Shown piece after piece: positions 20,083 to 29,842 of a stretch of 64,000 nucleotides of DNA. The notes beneath the pieces are model-generated. The model ran no database searches. It saw only the letters and a list, made by a program, of their open reading frames with translations, and had not been told where the DNA came from. The stretch's first letter is position 1; each line of letters starts with the position of its first letter. The translations under genes and the position numbers were made by a program. Origin of the DNA: Virgibacillus litoralis (GTDB lineage: Bacteria > Bacillota > Bacilli > Bacillales > Amphibacillaceae); assembly GCF_017873675.1 (NCBI RefSeq), contig NZ_JAGGKK010000009.1:1-64000 (forward strand), read 5' to 3'.

Positions 20083-20487
20083 TTATTTAACAATTCCGTT
20101 TGATTCATACGATTTCTGCTTTTCATCTTTTAATTTCAGAATAACACCAGTGACTAAAATCAACGATGATAACAATGCAAGATATAGACCTGATCCAGCT
20201 TCACTGACCGATTCCCCCATATAATGCTGTGATACTTGTATGATGTAATAAAGCAGGAATACTGCTGCAGCTATTGATCCTGCAATTCCTAATAAACCTG
20301 GTGACTTCTTAGTATAAACAGTAAAAATTGGATAAATGAACAAAACAAGAACAATATAGCCGCGATGGGCGAATCCACTTGCGCTATCAGTAAATGCAAG
20401 ATTAACCCACGGTAAAAACAAGGAAATTATATATAGTATCGTGGAATTTATAATTAAAACTTCACCGATGCTTCTTTTCTTTAACAT
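20083..20487 (-). CDS. Hypothetical membrane protein, four TM segments
   Basis: A 134-residue hydrophobic protein with about four transmembrane helices (near 9-26, 43-58, 66-90, 102-121) and a charged C-terminal tail. I recognise no family. It is transcribed away from the small plus-strand gene at 20617 and is not clearly in an operon. Confidence 0.65.
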   Translation of the reverse strand: MLKKRSIGEVLIINSTILYIISLFLPWVNLAFTDSASGFAHRGYIVLVLFIYPIFTVYTKKSPGLLGIAGSIAAAVFLLYYIIQVSQHYMGESVSEAGSGLYLALLSSLILVTGVILKLKDEKQKSYESNGIVK

Positions 20488-20616
20488 ATGACTCCCTACT
20501 TTCTTATTATATTACAAGCTTGTAACATTTACCTATTTTTTATTACATATTTCTATGGTATGTATATCATTATTTTACTATAATATTAAATAGATTAACA
20601 AAGTGAGGTATGAAAT

Positions 20617-20748
20617 ATGAAAAAACTATTAATTGTACTATTTATGGTTTTAATATTAAGTTTCGGTATTATTGGCTATACCCAATCTACTGATGATACA
20701 AACAACGTCGTGGACGAAAAGAATAAAAAAGAGATTATTGTTAATTAA
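20617..20748 (+). CDS. Small secreted or membrane peptide, 43 residues
   Basis: MKKLLIVLFMVLILSFGIIG is a signal-anchor, followed by a short polar tail rich in Asp, Asn and Lys ending in VN. GTGAGGT precedes the ATG at usual spacing, and a terminator follows within 20 bp, so the frame has a complete small transcription unit. No family recognised. Confidence 0.55.
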   Translation: MKKLLIVLFMVLILSFGIIGYTQSTDDTNNVVDEKNKKEIIVN

Positions 20749-20767
20749 TGTTTAATTGCAAAATAAA

Positions 20768-20801
20768 AAAGGAAAACATCTACTAAAAGATGCTTTCCTT
20801 T
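20768..20801. terminator. Bidirectional terminator
   Basis: AAAGGAAAACATCT/AGATGCTTTCCTTT hairpin serving the small gene and the convergent yocH-like gene. Confidence 0.85.
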
Positions 20802-20814
20802 ATATGCTAGTTAG

Positions 20815-21591
20815 CTATTCAACTATTGTTACATCAACTGTGCGAACGCCCCAGTCATATGCTTTGTCTTTTGTTTTTACATAAACGTCAATTTTATTAC
20901 CTTTAATTGCACCACCGATATCTGCAGCAGTTGCATAGCCGTAACCTTCTACATACACCTCAGATCCAAGTGGAATTACATTAGGATCGACTGCAATTAC
21001 TTTAGCATTTGGGTTTGCATTTAAGTCAACTCCAGTAGAAGTAACCCCAGAACATCCATCGCAATTTGCAGTGTATGCAGTCGCACTGACTGAAATTGTT
21101 TTACCTTCTGGCTTATCTTGTGATGACTTTTCTTGTTTACTAGATTCTGCAGTTTCATTTGATGAACCATCGTTATTAGAAGATTCATTTGATGAACTTT
21201 CTGTTGAAGCTGTTGCTGGAGCAGAATCTTCCTTCGCTACATTAACACCTTTAATTTCAAGTTCTTGTCCAATTACAATTAGATCTGATTCGAGTTTATT
21301 CCATTTTTTCAGATCTTCCACAGATACATCATACTCTTTTCCAATTCCAATTAATGTATCACCTTGCTCTACCATATATGTCTCATTTATAAATAGTTTC
21401 TGCTTTGGCTGTATAACTGTTGTTTTTAACTCGTTAGTTTCAACCAATTCATCTACAGTAGTATTATATTCCTCTGCGATATCCCAAAGGTTATCTCCTT
21501 TTTCAACCTTGTATTCCGCTGCAGATGCAGTGGTTAATGTTGCGCCAGCAATGATGACACCTGTAGCTATTGATGCTACTAATTTCTTCAT
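20815..21591 (-). CDS. yocH: LysM and 3D-domain cell wall protein (YocH-like)
   Basis: A 258-residue exported protein: signal peptide ending near ASAAE (about 26), two LysM modules (about 27-70 and 72-114; VEKGDNLWDIAEEYNTTVDEL and a second VEQGDTLIGI repeat), a Ser/Asn/Glu-rich linker (about 120-165) and a 3D domain at the C-terminus with the aspartates of NPNAKVIAVDPNVIPLGS, AADIGGAIKGNKIDVY. It probably binds and trims peptidoglycan. In B. subtilis yocH is under WalR control; I found no clear two-part WalR box here. GGAGGG precedes the ATG. Confidence 0.9.
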   Translation of the reverse strand: MKKLVASIATGVIIAGATLTTASAAEYKVEKGDNLWDIAEEYNTTVDELVETNELKTTVIQPKQKLFINETYMVEQGDTLIGIGKEYDVSVEDLKKWNKLESDLIVIGQELEIKGVNVAKEDSAPATASTESSSNESSNNDGSSNETAESSKQEKSSQDKPEGKTISVSATAYTANCDGCSGVTSTGVDLNANPNAKVIAVDPNVIPLGSEVYVEGYGYATAADIGGAIKGNKIDVYVKTKDKAYDWGVRTVDVTIVE

Positions 21592-21966
21592 AGGTAGTCC
21601 CTCCTTTAATTTCTGACATTGCCCATAGTATCACAGGTTAATAGGCAATGCAGTTACAAGACTTTTAAGAGTCTATTACAAGGATTACCAAACTAGCGAA
21701 GATTTATTACAATTATAATAGATTTATTTCAAAGTACTATTTTTGTTACATATTTATATAAGAATAACTGGTTTAGATAGTATGATAGACTTTATTGTAG
21801 TCAGATCTTAATAAAACTCCTGCTGTTTTAAGCAGTGGTCCGTTTATATGTATCGCTGATAGTGATAAAGTAGCTTGAATCTAAATTCACCGAGCGTTTA
21901 TATGAAATTCTGTTGAACCCCAACTAAACTTATTTTTATTAAAAACAGCATTTTTTTCCCAAAACT

Positions 21967-21997
21967 AAACCCCTGCTGTTAATTCAGCAGGGGTTTT
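21967..21997. terminator. Terminator at the end of the opp operon
   Basis: AAACCCCTGCTG pairs with CAGCAGGGGTTT just past the oppF stop. The remaining 370 bp up to yocH contain AT-rich sequence and a weaker CTGCTG hairpin at 21822; no gene is seen. Confidence 0.8.
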
Positions 21998-22003
21998 ACT
22001 TAC

Positions 22004-22939
22004 TTATTTATTATTTAATTGCTCTTGATACTGCTGAAACTCTTTCTCAGTACAGCGAACCCAGTGATCCGGTTTAACTTCACGAAATTCTGGTTCTTCA
22101 TCAGTATCATAATCAGCAGGATCGTATGCGAACCTTTTCCGACTTCGTTCATATTCTGGGTCTGGTAATGGAATTGCTGATAAAAGTGATCTTGTATATG
22201 GATGAAGTGGATTCCTGTACAACTCATCACTGTCAGCCAGTTCCACCATATTACCATAATACATAACACCTGTACGATCACTGATATATTTAACCATTGA
22301 AAGGTCGTGAGCTATAAATAGGAATGTAAGGTTATGTTCACGCTGTAATTTTTTAAGCAGATTCACAACCTGTGCTTGAATAGACACGTCAAGTGCTGAA
22401 ATAGGTTCATCAGCTATAATGAATTCTGGCTCAACCGCTAAGGCTCGTGCAATACCAATACGCTGCCTTTGACCGCCACTGAATTCATGTGGAAAGCGAG
22501 TTGCATGCTCTTTATTCAGTCCGACTGTTTCCAGCAATGATTCGACACGGTTTTTACGCTCTGTTTCATTTTTTGCCAAATTATGAATATCAATGCCTTC
22601 TGCAATGATATCCATAACAGTCATTCTCGGGTTTAATGAAGATGATGGATCCTGGAAAATCATCTGCATTTTCCGGTTAAATTTTAGCATATCCTCTTTG
22701 GATTTTTTGCCGTGAACACTTTCATTTTTATATTTAACTTCACCACCAGTTGCCTCATATAAACGGATGATTGTCCGGCCAGTTGTTGATTTACCACAAC
22801 CGGATTCACCAACAAGACCGAATGTTTCCCCTTTATAAATATCAAATGATATCCCGTTCACCGCTTTGATGGTGTTCTTACGCCCTGCTTTAAAGAATTT
22901 CTGTAAATTTTTTACTTCAAGGAGTTTTTCGTTTTCCAT
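22004..22939 (-). CDS. oppF: Oligopeptide ABC transporter ATP-binding protein OppF
   Basis: A 311-residue ATPase with Walker [10 protein letters not shown] (about 42), signature [15 protein letters not shown] (about 158) and Walker [13 protein letters not shown]. The C-terminal oligopeptide-transporter region ([16 protein letters not shown]) is present. It pairs with OppD to power peptide import. Its ATG overlaps the oppD stop by one base, indicating translational coupling. Last gene of oppABCDF. Confidence 0.95.
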   Translation of the reverse strand: MENEKLLEVKNLQKFFKAGRKNTIKAVNGISFDIYKGETFGLVGESGCGKSTTGRTIIRLYEATGGEVKYKNESVHGKKSKEDMLKFNRKMQMIFQDPSSSLNPRMTVMDIIAEGIDIHNLAKNETERKNRVESLLETVGLNKEHATRFPHEFSGGQRQRIGIARALAVEPEFIIADEPISALDVSIQAQVVNLLKKLQREHNLTFLFIAHDLSMVKYISDRTGVMYYGNMVELADSDELYRNPLHPYTRSLLSAIPLPDPEYERSRKRFAYDPADYDTDEEPEFREVKPDHWVRCTEKEFQQYQEQLNNK

Positions 22940-23991
22940 TACTCTTCACCATCCTTATCGTCTGTCGAAGCAAATCCTTGCATTCTACGTTTGACGGAAG
23001 CAGGTGGTTCCATTTTTGGTGCATCCTTATGCAATAGCCAGGACGCAGCATAATGTGTATCAGATACCTTAAACATAGGCGGTTCCATCTTCGTATCTAT
23101 CTCCAATGCGAATTCATTTCTTGGGGCAAATGCATCCCCTTTAGGTGGATTCAACATATCTGGAGGGCTTCCTGGAATAGTAAATAATTCTTCCTCTTCA
23201 CTATCAAGTGTTGGCATTGAGCCCAGAAGTCCCCAAGTATACGGATGTTTTGGATTATAGAATATCTCATCCACTTTCCCAATTTCAACAATTTTGCCAG
23301 CATACATAACCGCAACCCGATCCGCAACATTTGCCACAACACCCAGATCATGCGTGATAAATACAATCGCACTGTCTGTTTCACGTTGAATGTCCTTCAT
23401 GAGATCGAGAATTTGTGCCTGAATAGTAACATCAAGTGCTGTAGTTGGTTCATCAGCAATAAGTACTTTCGGATTACAGGCAAGCGCTATTGCTACTACT
23501 GCACGCTGACGCATTCCACCGGAAAATTGGTGCGGATACTGATTTAATCTTAGCATAGGGTGTGGAATTCCAACTTGCTCCAATAGATCAATCGCTTTTT
23601 GTTTTGCTTCTCCACGTCCCATATTCCTGTGTTTGATCAGACCCTCCATAATTTGGTTCCCCACTTTCATTGTTGGGTTCAGGGAGGTCATAGGGTCCTG
23701 GAATACCATGGACATATCTTTTCCGCGAATTTTTTGCATTTGCTTATTTGAATAGTTAGCAATATCATTTCCTTCAAATAAAATCTCTCCTGATTTTATT
23801 TGCCCTTGTGGCTTTGGAAGTAGTTGCATAAGAGCTTTTGTTGTTACGGATTTCCCAGAACCAGATTCACCAACAATAGCCAGGGTTTCACCTTTTTCTA
23901 CATCAAAGCTCACACCTCGAACAGCTTGAACTTCACCGCTGTAGGTGTTAAATGATACGCTCAGATCTTTCACTTCCAATAATTTACTCAT
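22939..23991 (-). CDS. oppD: Oligopeptide ABC transporter ATP-binding protein OppD
   Basis: A 350-residue ATPase: Walker A GESGSGKSV (about 40), signature FSGGMRQRAVVAIAL (about 152), Walker B VLIADEPTTALD, and the C-terminal oligo_HPY region around HPYTWGLLGSMPTLD. The last 50 residues form a charged extension. Works as a heterodimer with OppF on the inner membrane face. 18 nt downstream of oppC. Confidence 0.95.
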   Translation of the reverse strand: MSKLLEVKDLSVSFNTYSGEVQAVRGVSFDVEKGETLAIVGESGSGKSVTTKALMQLLPKPQGQIKSGEILFEGNDIANYSNKQMQKIRGKDMSMVFQDPMTSLNPTMKVGNQIMEGLIKHRNMGRGEAKQKAIDLLEQVGIPHPMLRLNQYPHQFSGGMRQRAVVAIALACNPKVLIADEPTTALDVTIQAQILDLMKDIQRETDSAIVFITHDLGVVANVADRVAVMYAGKIVEIGKVDEIFYNPKHPYTWGLLGSMPTLDSEEEELFTIPGSPPDMLNPPKGDAFAPRNEFALEIDTKMEPPMFKVSDTHYAASWLLHKDAPKMEPPASVKRRMQGFASTDDKDGEE

Positions 23992-24009
23992 TCAAAGACA
24001 CCTACCTTT

Positions 24010-25167
24010 TTATTTATGCATTTTCGGATCAAACGCATCGCGAAGTCCGTCACCAATCAAGTTGAAGGCAATCATGATTACTGAAATCAAGACTGCGGGA
24101 TAAAATACCATGTAAGGATAAAGTCTAAAGACATCGAAGCCTGAATTAATTAATGCACCAAGCGATGCTTCAGGTGGTACAATACCAAGCCCAATGAAGC
24201 TTAAAAATGCTTCGAAGAATATCGCATTCGGGATGGTGAACATTGTATTAATAATAATTATCCCTGCAACATTTGGTAACAAATGTTTCGTAATTGTTTT
24301 TCCGCCTGATTGGCCTAGTGTCCTTGCGGCAAGCACAAATTCCTCGTTTTTCAACTTCAGAATTTCACCCCTTACAATACGTGCCATACCTATCCATCCG
24401 GTTATCGTAAGGGCTATGATAATAGAAACTATGCCTGGCTGCAGTACAATGATCATCAGCAGGATAACAACAAGGTTAGGAATACCGACGAGAATTTCAA
24501 TTATTCGTTGCATGAAACTATCAATTCTTCCGCCATAGTATCCGGAGATACCGCCATAGGCTACACCTATCACCAGATCAATCAATGCAGCAACTGAAGC
24601 AATAATAAGAGAAACTCTTGTCCCCAGCCACATTCTTGTCCATTGGTCACGTCCGAGTGTATCGGTTCCTAACCAATAGTATTGATCCATCATTTCCTGC
24701 GCTTCATAAATATGATAAGTAGCCTCTACTTCGGCTGAGTCCTTTGAGCCATCTCCTTCAGCCAGTACTCTTATATCAATAAAATCTTCTTTGTTATCAT
24801 AACGCATAACCGCGTTTTTAGTTGCGTCTTCAACCGTATCGCCATCGAATTCACTTGTTAAAGTACCATTTAAACCTAGCCAGGATATGTTTTCTAGAAC
24901 CGGTACACGTGGTGGCATTTTTGCCCTTGAAAGATCCTGACCATCCATCGTATGCTCGTTGAAATATGGTCCTATAATACTCAAGAGAACGACAATAACC
25001 AGCAGAATCATACTAATAACAGCAAATTTATTTTTGAAAAAGGTTCTTCTTGCATCCTGCATAAATGATCTCGGGGGACCAGAAATCTTTTCACTTGTAT
25101 CTTCTTTCCGTTCGAGGGGAACTAAAAGTTCTTTAGGTACATCTTTATGCTCGTTTTCTTGTGTCAT
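24010..25167 (-). CDS. oppC: Oligopeptide ABC transporter permease OppC, with enlarged external loop
   Basis: A 385-residue permease. TM1 is near 50-68; the family WLGTDTLGRD motif (about 165-175) opens the five-helix permease core, with the EAA loop around GGKTITKHLLPN. Typical OppC is about 300-310 residues; here the stretch between TM1 and the DTLGRD motif is about 100 residues and rich in Asp/Glu, an acidic outer loop that may be a salt-related adaptation. Starts 1 base before the oppB stop region (TAAATG). Confidence 0.93.
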   Translation of the reverse strand: MTQENEHKDVPKELLVPLERKEDTSEKISGPPRSFMQDARRTFFKNKFAVISMILLVIVVLLSIIGPYFNEHTMDGQDLSRAKMPPRVPVLENISWLGLNGTLTSEFDGDTVEDATKNAVMRYDNKEDFIDIRVLAEGDGSKDSAEVEATYHIYEAQEMMDQYYWLGTDTLGRDQWTRMWLGTRVSLIIASVAALIDLVIGVAYGGISGYYGGRIDSFMQRIIEILVGIPNLVVILLMIIVLQPGIVSIIIALTITGWIGMARIVRGEILKLKNEEFVLAARTLGQSGGKTITKHLLPNVAGIIIINTMFTIPNAIFFEAFLSFIGLGIVPPEASLGALINSGFDVFRLYPYMVFYPAVLISVIMIAFNLIGDGLRDAFDPKMHK

Positions 25168-26097
25168 TTAACTTTCCCCTCCCGTCAGTCGAATTCTTGG
25201 ATCGATTAATACATATAGAAGGTCGATAACTAGAATAATTGCCACAAATAAGAAGGCAAAGAATAGCGTCAGACCCATGATGGTAGGGTAGTCCACAACC
25301 ATGACAGATGTAACGAATTGTTCACCAATTCCCGGTACGGCAAAAATCTGTTCAATAACCAGTGTTCCTGTCATTAAGCCAACGGCCATAGGACCTACTA
25401 CTGTTACCAGTGGAATTAGAGCATTTCTTAAACCATGCTTAAAAATAATTCCAAACTCAGTTACACCTTTAGCTCTTGCTGTAGTAATAAAATCAGAGCC
25501 AAGTACTTCAAGCATTTCTGTCCTTGTAAAACGAGCTGATATTGCCATCGGAAAGATTAATAATGCAATTGTAGGCAATATGGTATGTTCATATGTCCCC
25601 CATAATGCAACAGGGAACATCTCAAACTTCACGGCGAGATACCATTGTAGTAACCCTGCAAATATAAAGGAAGGAATAGAAGTACCCAATACAGCAATAA
25701 TGGTTGAGGTATAATCAAGTACACCATTATGTGAAATGGCTGCCACCAGCCCGAATAATATACCTAGGACTGTCCCAAATACGAGGGCTTGTGCACCGAG
25801 TACCATGGAGGGACCGATACGAGCCATAATGATATCCGTTACCGGGGTATTGTCAAACTGGAAGGAAATACCTAAGTCACCTTGTACAAGACCAGCTATG
25901 TATTTCACGTATTGAACAGGAATGGGATCGTTCAATCCGTATTTTTCTAATACAATTGTCTGTTGTGCTTCACTTAGTTTGTTTTCAACTGATAGTGGAC
26001 TTCCTGGAAGCATTTTCATAAGAAAAAACGAGACGGTGGCAATAATGAACAATGTAATTGCCATATAAAAAACACGCTTTAATATATAACGAAGCAT
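25168..26097 (-). CDS. oppB: Oligopeptide ABC transporter permease OppB
   Basis: A 309-residue permease with six transmembrane helices, beginning MLRYILKRVFYMAITLFIIA as in the family, the QYVKYIAGLVQGDLGISF loop and the EAA motif FKHGLRNALIPLVT. The ATG at 26097 follows GGAGGTGCAGAA and gives the family length; a longer frame to 26178 runs through the intergenic hairpin and is rejected. Second gene of the operon. Confidence 0.95.
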   Translation of the reverse strand: MLRYILKRVFYMAITLFIIATVSFFLMKMLPGSPLSVENKLSEAQQTIVLEKYGLNDPIPVQYVKYIAGLVQGDLGISFQFDNTPVTDIIMARIGPSMVLGAQALVFGTVLGILFGLVAAISHNGVLDYTSTIIAVLGTSIPSFIFAGLLQWYLAVKFEMFPVALWGTYEHTILPTIALLIFPMAISARFTRTEMLEVLGSDFITTARAKGVTEFGIIFKHGLRNALIPLVTVVGPMAVGLMTGTLVIEQIFAVPGIGEQFVTSVMVVDYPTIMGLTLFFAFLFVAIILVIDLLYVLIDPRIRLTGGES

Positions 26098-26169
26098 TTC
26101 TGCACCTCCTGAATTTCTGTTTAATCGTGCTGATATTAAAATATTCAATATTATATGACTTTTTAGTAA

Positions 26170-26212
26170 AAAGGGCAAAAGAGAGCATATGCCATAAGGT
26201 CATATACTCTCT
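26170..26212 (-). terminator. Intercistronic hairpin between oppA and oppB
   Basis: Minus-strand AGAGAGTATATG pairs with CATATGCTCTCT, followed by TTTGCCCTTTTT. It sits just after the oppA stop and probably allows partial termination or RNA protection so that the binding protein is made in excess. Confidence 0.75.
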
Positions 26213-26250
26213 TCCCTTTCAAATTATAGCATATTTTATTAAAATAATTT

Positions 26251-27963
26251 TTATTCTTCTGCTCCTACGCTTGCCCATTTGTATTCGTAAGTAGGGCCGA
26301 ACGCATTAACGTAAACATCTTGAACACTTGGACGTACTAGCTGAGCAGATGCACTTTGATAAATAGGTGCTACAGCTGCTTCTTCAGCTAGAATTTTTTC
26401 TGCTTCAAGGAAGTTTGCGTAACGAGCTTCAGGATCTTGTGCTAGCGTTGTCGCAGTTTCTTCTAGCAATGAATCATATTTTTCGTTTGAGAATCCCATT
26501 TTGTTGTTTCCGCCATCAGTAAGCCATAAGTTTAAGAAAGTATATGGATCAAGATAGTCTGGTCCCCAACCAGCGAACTGAATTTGGTAATCCATGTTTG
26601 TATCCAAATCAAGGCGCTGTTCAAATGGAACTTGCTTCAATTCTACAGTTAATCCTGGAAGATTTGTTTGAAGCTGATTAGCAAGATATTCGTTCATTGT
26701 TTTAGCAGTTTCACTATCGCCTGCTAAGAATTCTAATGTTACAGAATCTTGACCAATTTCTTCAAGACCTTTTTCCCAAAGTGCCTTTGCTTCCTCGACA
26801 TCATGTGTTACAAGATCGCCATTTGCCTCACGGAAGTCTTCGCCGCTTGGAGTCTGTACGAAGTCTTTAGGAACAAATCCTGTTGATACAAGTGAACCAT
26901 TGTTAAGAATTTCGTTAACTAATGCTTCCTTGTCAAATGCTTTACTAATTGCTTTACGGATATTAACATTTGCAAGCGCATCGCTTCCAGTTTGGTTAAG
27001 TTTTAGATAGAATAATGATGTTTCAGGTACTACACGATAATCGTCATGTGTAGAATATTGATCTACAAGGTCAGAAGATAAACCAGCACGGTCAATTTCA
27101 CCGGATTCATAAAGGTCTACTGCTGTTTGTGGATCTTTTACAACTTCATAAGTCATTTTTTCAAGTTTTACTGTTTCAGCATCCCAGTAGTCTGCATTCT
27201 TGTTAAGTTCCCAAGAACTGCTTGTGCTTTCCCAGTTATCCAATGTATATGGTCCGTTGAAAACAAGTGTGTCTGTGCTTGTAGCATACTTGTCACCTTG
27301 CTCTTCAACAAATTTCTGATTTAGCGGATAATATGTTGCAAATGTAGTTAATGACTCAAAGTAAGGTACTGGGTTTTCCAGTGTAACTTCAAATGTGTAA
27401 TCATCAACTGCTTTTACACCTAATTCTTCAACAGGTACATCACCTGAGTTAACAGCTGTTGCGTTTTTAATAACGCCACCCATCATGTATGGACCATACT
27501 CTGATCCAGTATCAGGATTTACTGCACGCTGCCATGAATAAACGAAATCATGTGCTGTTACAGGGTCACCATTTGACCATTTAGCGTCTTCGCGAAGCGT
27601 AAATGTCCAAGTAGTACCATCTTCACTAATCTCGTGATCTGTGGCAATACCAGGTACAACTTCTCCATCTTTCAAGCGATAAAGCCCATCCATTGTTGCA
27701 CCAAGGAACTGAATACCATACTCATCAGTAACCATAGAAGCATCCATTGATGGAATAGTATCACCATTAATGAAGTTCATTACCTGTTCAGGCTCTGAAG
27801 CTTCTTCTTCTCCTGTATCTTCTTCTCCGCTGTCTGCCTCAGTGTTAGTGTCTTCTCCACCTTCTGACGACGTATCGCCTCCGTCATCTCCACCGGAACA
27901 AGCTGCGAGGAAGAGACCTAGCATTAAAGCTAGTGCTAAAAACCATACCTTCTTCAACTTCAT
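26251..27963 (-). CDS. oppA: Oligopeptide-binding lipoprotein OppA
   Basis: A 570-residue solute-binding protein of family 5. The signal peptide ends in the lipobox LAAC (Cys at about 22), followed by an acidic Gly/Asp/Glu linker (about 23-60) and the SBP_bac_5 domain beginning MNFINGDTIPSMD, with the NPDTGSEYGPYM and GPYTLDNW motifs. It captures peptides outside the membrane for OppBCDF. The very acidic linker is usual in halotolerant relatives. GGGGG precedes the ATG. Confidence 0.95.
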   Translation of the reverse strand: MKLKKVWFLALALMLGLFLAACSGGDDGGDTSSEGGEDTNTEADSGEEDTGEEEASEPEQVMNFINGDTIPSMDASMVTDEYGIQFLGATMDGLYRLKDGEVVPGIATDHEISEDGTTWTFTLREDAKWSNGDPVTAHDFVYSWQRAVNPDTGSEYGPYMMGGVIKNATAVNSGDVPVEELGVKAVDDYTFEVTLENPVPYFESLTTFATYYPLNQKFVEEQGDKYATSTDTLVFNGPYTLDNWESTSSSWELNKNADYWDAETVKLEKMTYEVVKDPQTAVDLYESGEIDRAGLSSDLVDQYSTHDDYRVVPETSLFYLKLNQTGSDALANVNIRKAISKAFDKEALVNEILNNGSLVSTGFVPKDFVQTPSGEDFREANGDLVTHDVEEAKALWEKGLEEIGQDSVTLEFLAGDSETAKTMNEYLANQLQTNLPGLTVELKQVPFEQRLDLDTNMDYQIQFAGWGPDYLDPYTFLNLWLTDGGNNKMGFSNEKYDSLLEETATTLAQDPEARYANFLEAEKILAEEAAVAPIYQSASAQLVRPSVQDVYVNAFGPTYEYKWASVGAEE

Positions 27964-28214
27964 GTTGAAAATTACCCCCTTGATAATATTAATTTTTCTG
28001 ACTTTTTAGCAGATTCTATCTACTAAATAGAATTATACAATTTTTCTTACAAGTTTGTAAAGACTTTTTTAAGAAAATTAAATCAGAATGCTCTGTATCG
28101 GTTGCCCATCGGTACTTTGCAAGTAATTAATATTTTACATTTATATTTCAATTCAACTTTTTTGAATTATGATATACTCAATATTATATAATTTTTGAAG
28201 GTGGAATAGAAGAA

Positions 28215-28583
28215 ATGGATAAGAAAAATTGGTTTATTCTGATTCTCAATATAAGTATCATCTTTATTATGGTATATTTCCGAGCGTCTATCTTTTCATT
28301 GGTTCAAATCTTAAATATGACATTCTATTTCTTATTAATTTATAGTGTCATATTTTTATTAATGTATACAATGAAAGGTGGCTTTTACGACGGGGTTACA
28401 TTCGGTTTCAGAAGATTCAGGAGTGTAATGTCAAAACAACAGGATTATCTTGATGAATGGAAAGAAAAGCCACTACCTTCATCAAAAGTTAGCCAGCGTA
28501 TCTATAAAATTGCACGTTTTCAAAGCATCGCATTATTTATCCTACTGATAGTCTTAGTGCTCATATATTATAGCTATCAATAA
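28215..28583 (+). CDS. DUF3899-like membrane protein
   Basis: A 122-residue protein with three predicted helices (about 6-24, 29-52, 100-119) and a basic cytosolic loop containing GGFYDGVTFGFRRFR, which resembles the DUF3899 family. Function of that family is unknown. AGGTGG upstream is an acceptable ribosome site. Convergent with ypuA across a shared hairpin. Confidence 0.7.
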   Translation: MDKKNWFILILNISIIFIMVYFRASIFSLVQILNMTFYFLLIYSVIFLLMYTMKGGFYDGVTFGFRRFRSVMSKQQDYLDEWKEKPLPSSKVSQRIYKIARFQSIALFILLIVLVLIYYSYQ

Positions 28584-28633
28584 TTGATAATTCTAAACCA
28601 CTATTCTAATGGATAGCTAATTACAATCTAAAA

Positions 28634-28671
28634 AGATAATAATGACTGCCATATTATGGACAGTCATTATC
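28634..28671. terminator. Bidirectional hairpin between the DUF3899-like gene and ypuA
   Basis: GATAATAATGACTG pairs with CAGTCATTATC; T-rich tails are weak on both sides. Confidence 0.6.
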
Positions 28672-28708
28672 TTAATTTCCCTAAAATTACCTTTTATTAT
28701 CCTAGTAC

Positions 28709-29611
28709 TTAGTTAAACAAGCCTTCAAAAAAGTTTCCAATTAAGTTTGTGAACTTTTTAAAAAAATTCTCTACTTTATTCCAAAATCCTTCATCATTTA
28801 CAAGATCTTGAACTTTAGAAGCAATATTATCAAGCTGATTCTTCACTTCATCAAAGTTAATATTTAAATCCTTCATTTTATTAAATAAGTCGATTAGCAT
28901 TTGACGGTCTTCTTCACTTAATGAAATCCCCAATTTGTCAAGCTGCTCCTGAACGATTTTCTCAACATCTTCCTTTGTAGCTGGGTTCTGGTCAGCTATT
29001 GCTTTTTTAATTTCCGTAAGCAATTCACTTACCTTTTCCTGACTTAACCCATCCTTGGTAAGATCTGTTGCAACACCAAGTTCTTCATCAGCTAATTGCA
29101 TTCTTTCCTTATCAAGTGGTTGTCCTTCAGCATCATAGGCCTTATAAATCCCTGTTAACGCAGAGTGTCCGCTGACTTTTACAGGTGAAGCCACATCAAC
29201 TGTTGCATCCTCTACTCCTGCCGTCAAGAGTGCATTTGCATACATTTCATTTGTTACTTGTGTAATATTTTCTGGTGTTACAATATTTATTGATAGACCC
29301 TCACCTTTTTCTTGCCGGGTGATTTTCGCTGATGAAAACATTCTTGAATTTGGATCCCCATCAATATACTTGGCGATATCTTTACCTGTTACTGTATACT
29401 CTTTCACCGCTTCAGGATCGTTAACATCCAGTAGGTCACTTACTTTGTTTTTTTGCTCATCTGACAAGGTATCCCCGTATACAACTATTGGAACACCTAG
29501 CTTTTCATTTATACCGCCATTATTAGCAGCCTGAACCGGAGCCGCAAGACTAGTAATCAATCCAACTATTAACACAAAAACAGCAGCCAACTTCAAATAA
29601 CTTTTCATCAT
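28709..29611 (-). CDS. ypuA: DUF1002 secreted protein (YpuA-like)
   Basis: A 300-residue exported protein with a signal peptide cleaved near PVQAA (about 28) and the DUF1002 domain (about 35-230; VVYGDTLSDEQKNKVSDLL, YTVTGKDIAKYI, LLTAGVEDATVDVASP). The C-terminal 60 residues are amphipathic helix with KKFTNLIGNFFEGLF at the end. The role of YpuA proteins is not established. AAGGAG precedes two adjacent ATG codons. Confidence 0.88.
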   Translation of the reverse strand: MMKSYLKLAAVFVLIVGLITSLAAPVQAANNGGINEKLGVPIVVYGDTLSDEQKNKVSDLLDVNDPEAVKEYTVTGKDIAKYIDGDPNSRMFSSAKITRQEKGEGLSINIVTPENITQVTNEMYANALLTAGVEDATVDVASPVKVSGHSALTGIYKAYDAEGQPLDKERMQLADEELGVATDLTKDGLSQEKVSELLTEIKKAIADQNPATKEDVEKIVQEQLDKLGISLSEEDRQMLIDLFNKMKDLNINFDEVKNQLDNIASKVQDLVNDEGFWNKVENFFKKFTNLIGNFFEGLFN

Positions 29612-29842
29612 TATAGTTACTCCTTTATTAGTCAGTTTTTTTATCCTATGCTTGTCTAAATACTATTAGTAATTACGATACATTATAACGTTTTATGATG
29701 ACCGTGAATACATTTTTCCCTATTTGTTATATAATCTAACATTTTTGTTAGTTAAAAATGAGCATTTAATTTTCAAATTAATTCATGTTACTATATATTT
29801 ATATTTAGAGTACCGAAATAAATTTGAAAGAAGGGATTTGTT

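Noticed and set aside
21617-21780. WalR box before yocH
   Set aside because: TGTAA words are present but no pair has the required 5-bp spacing in the right orientation.
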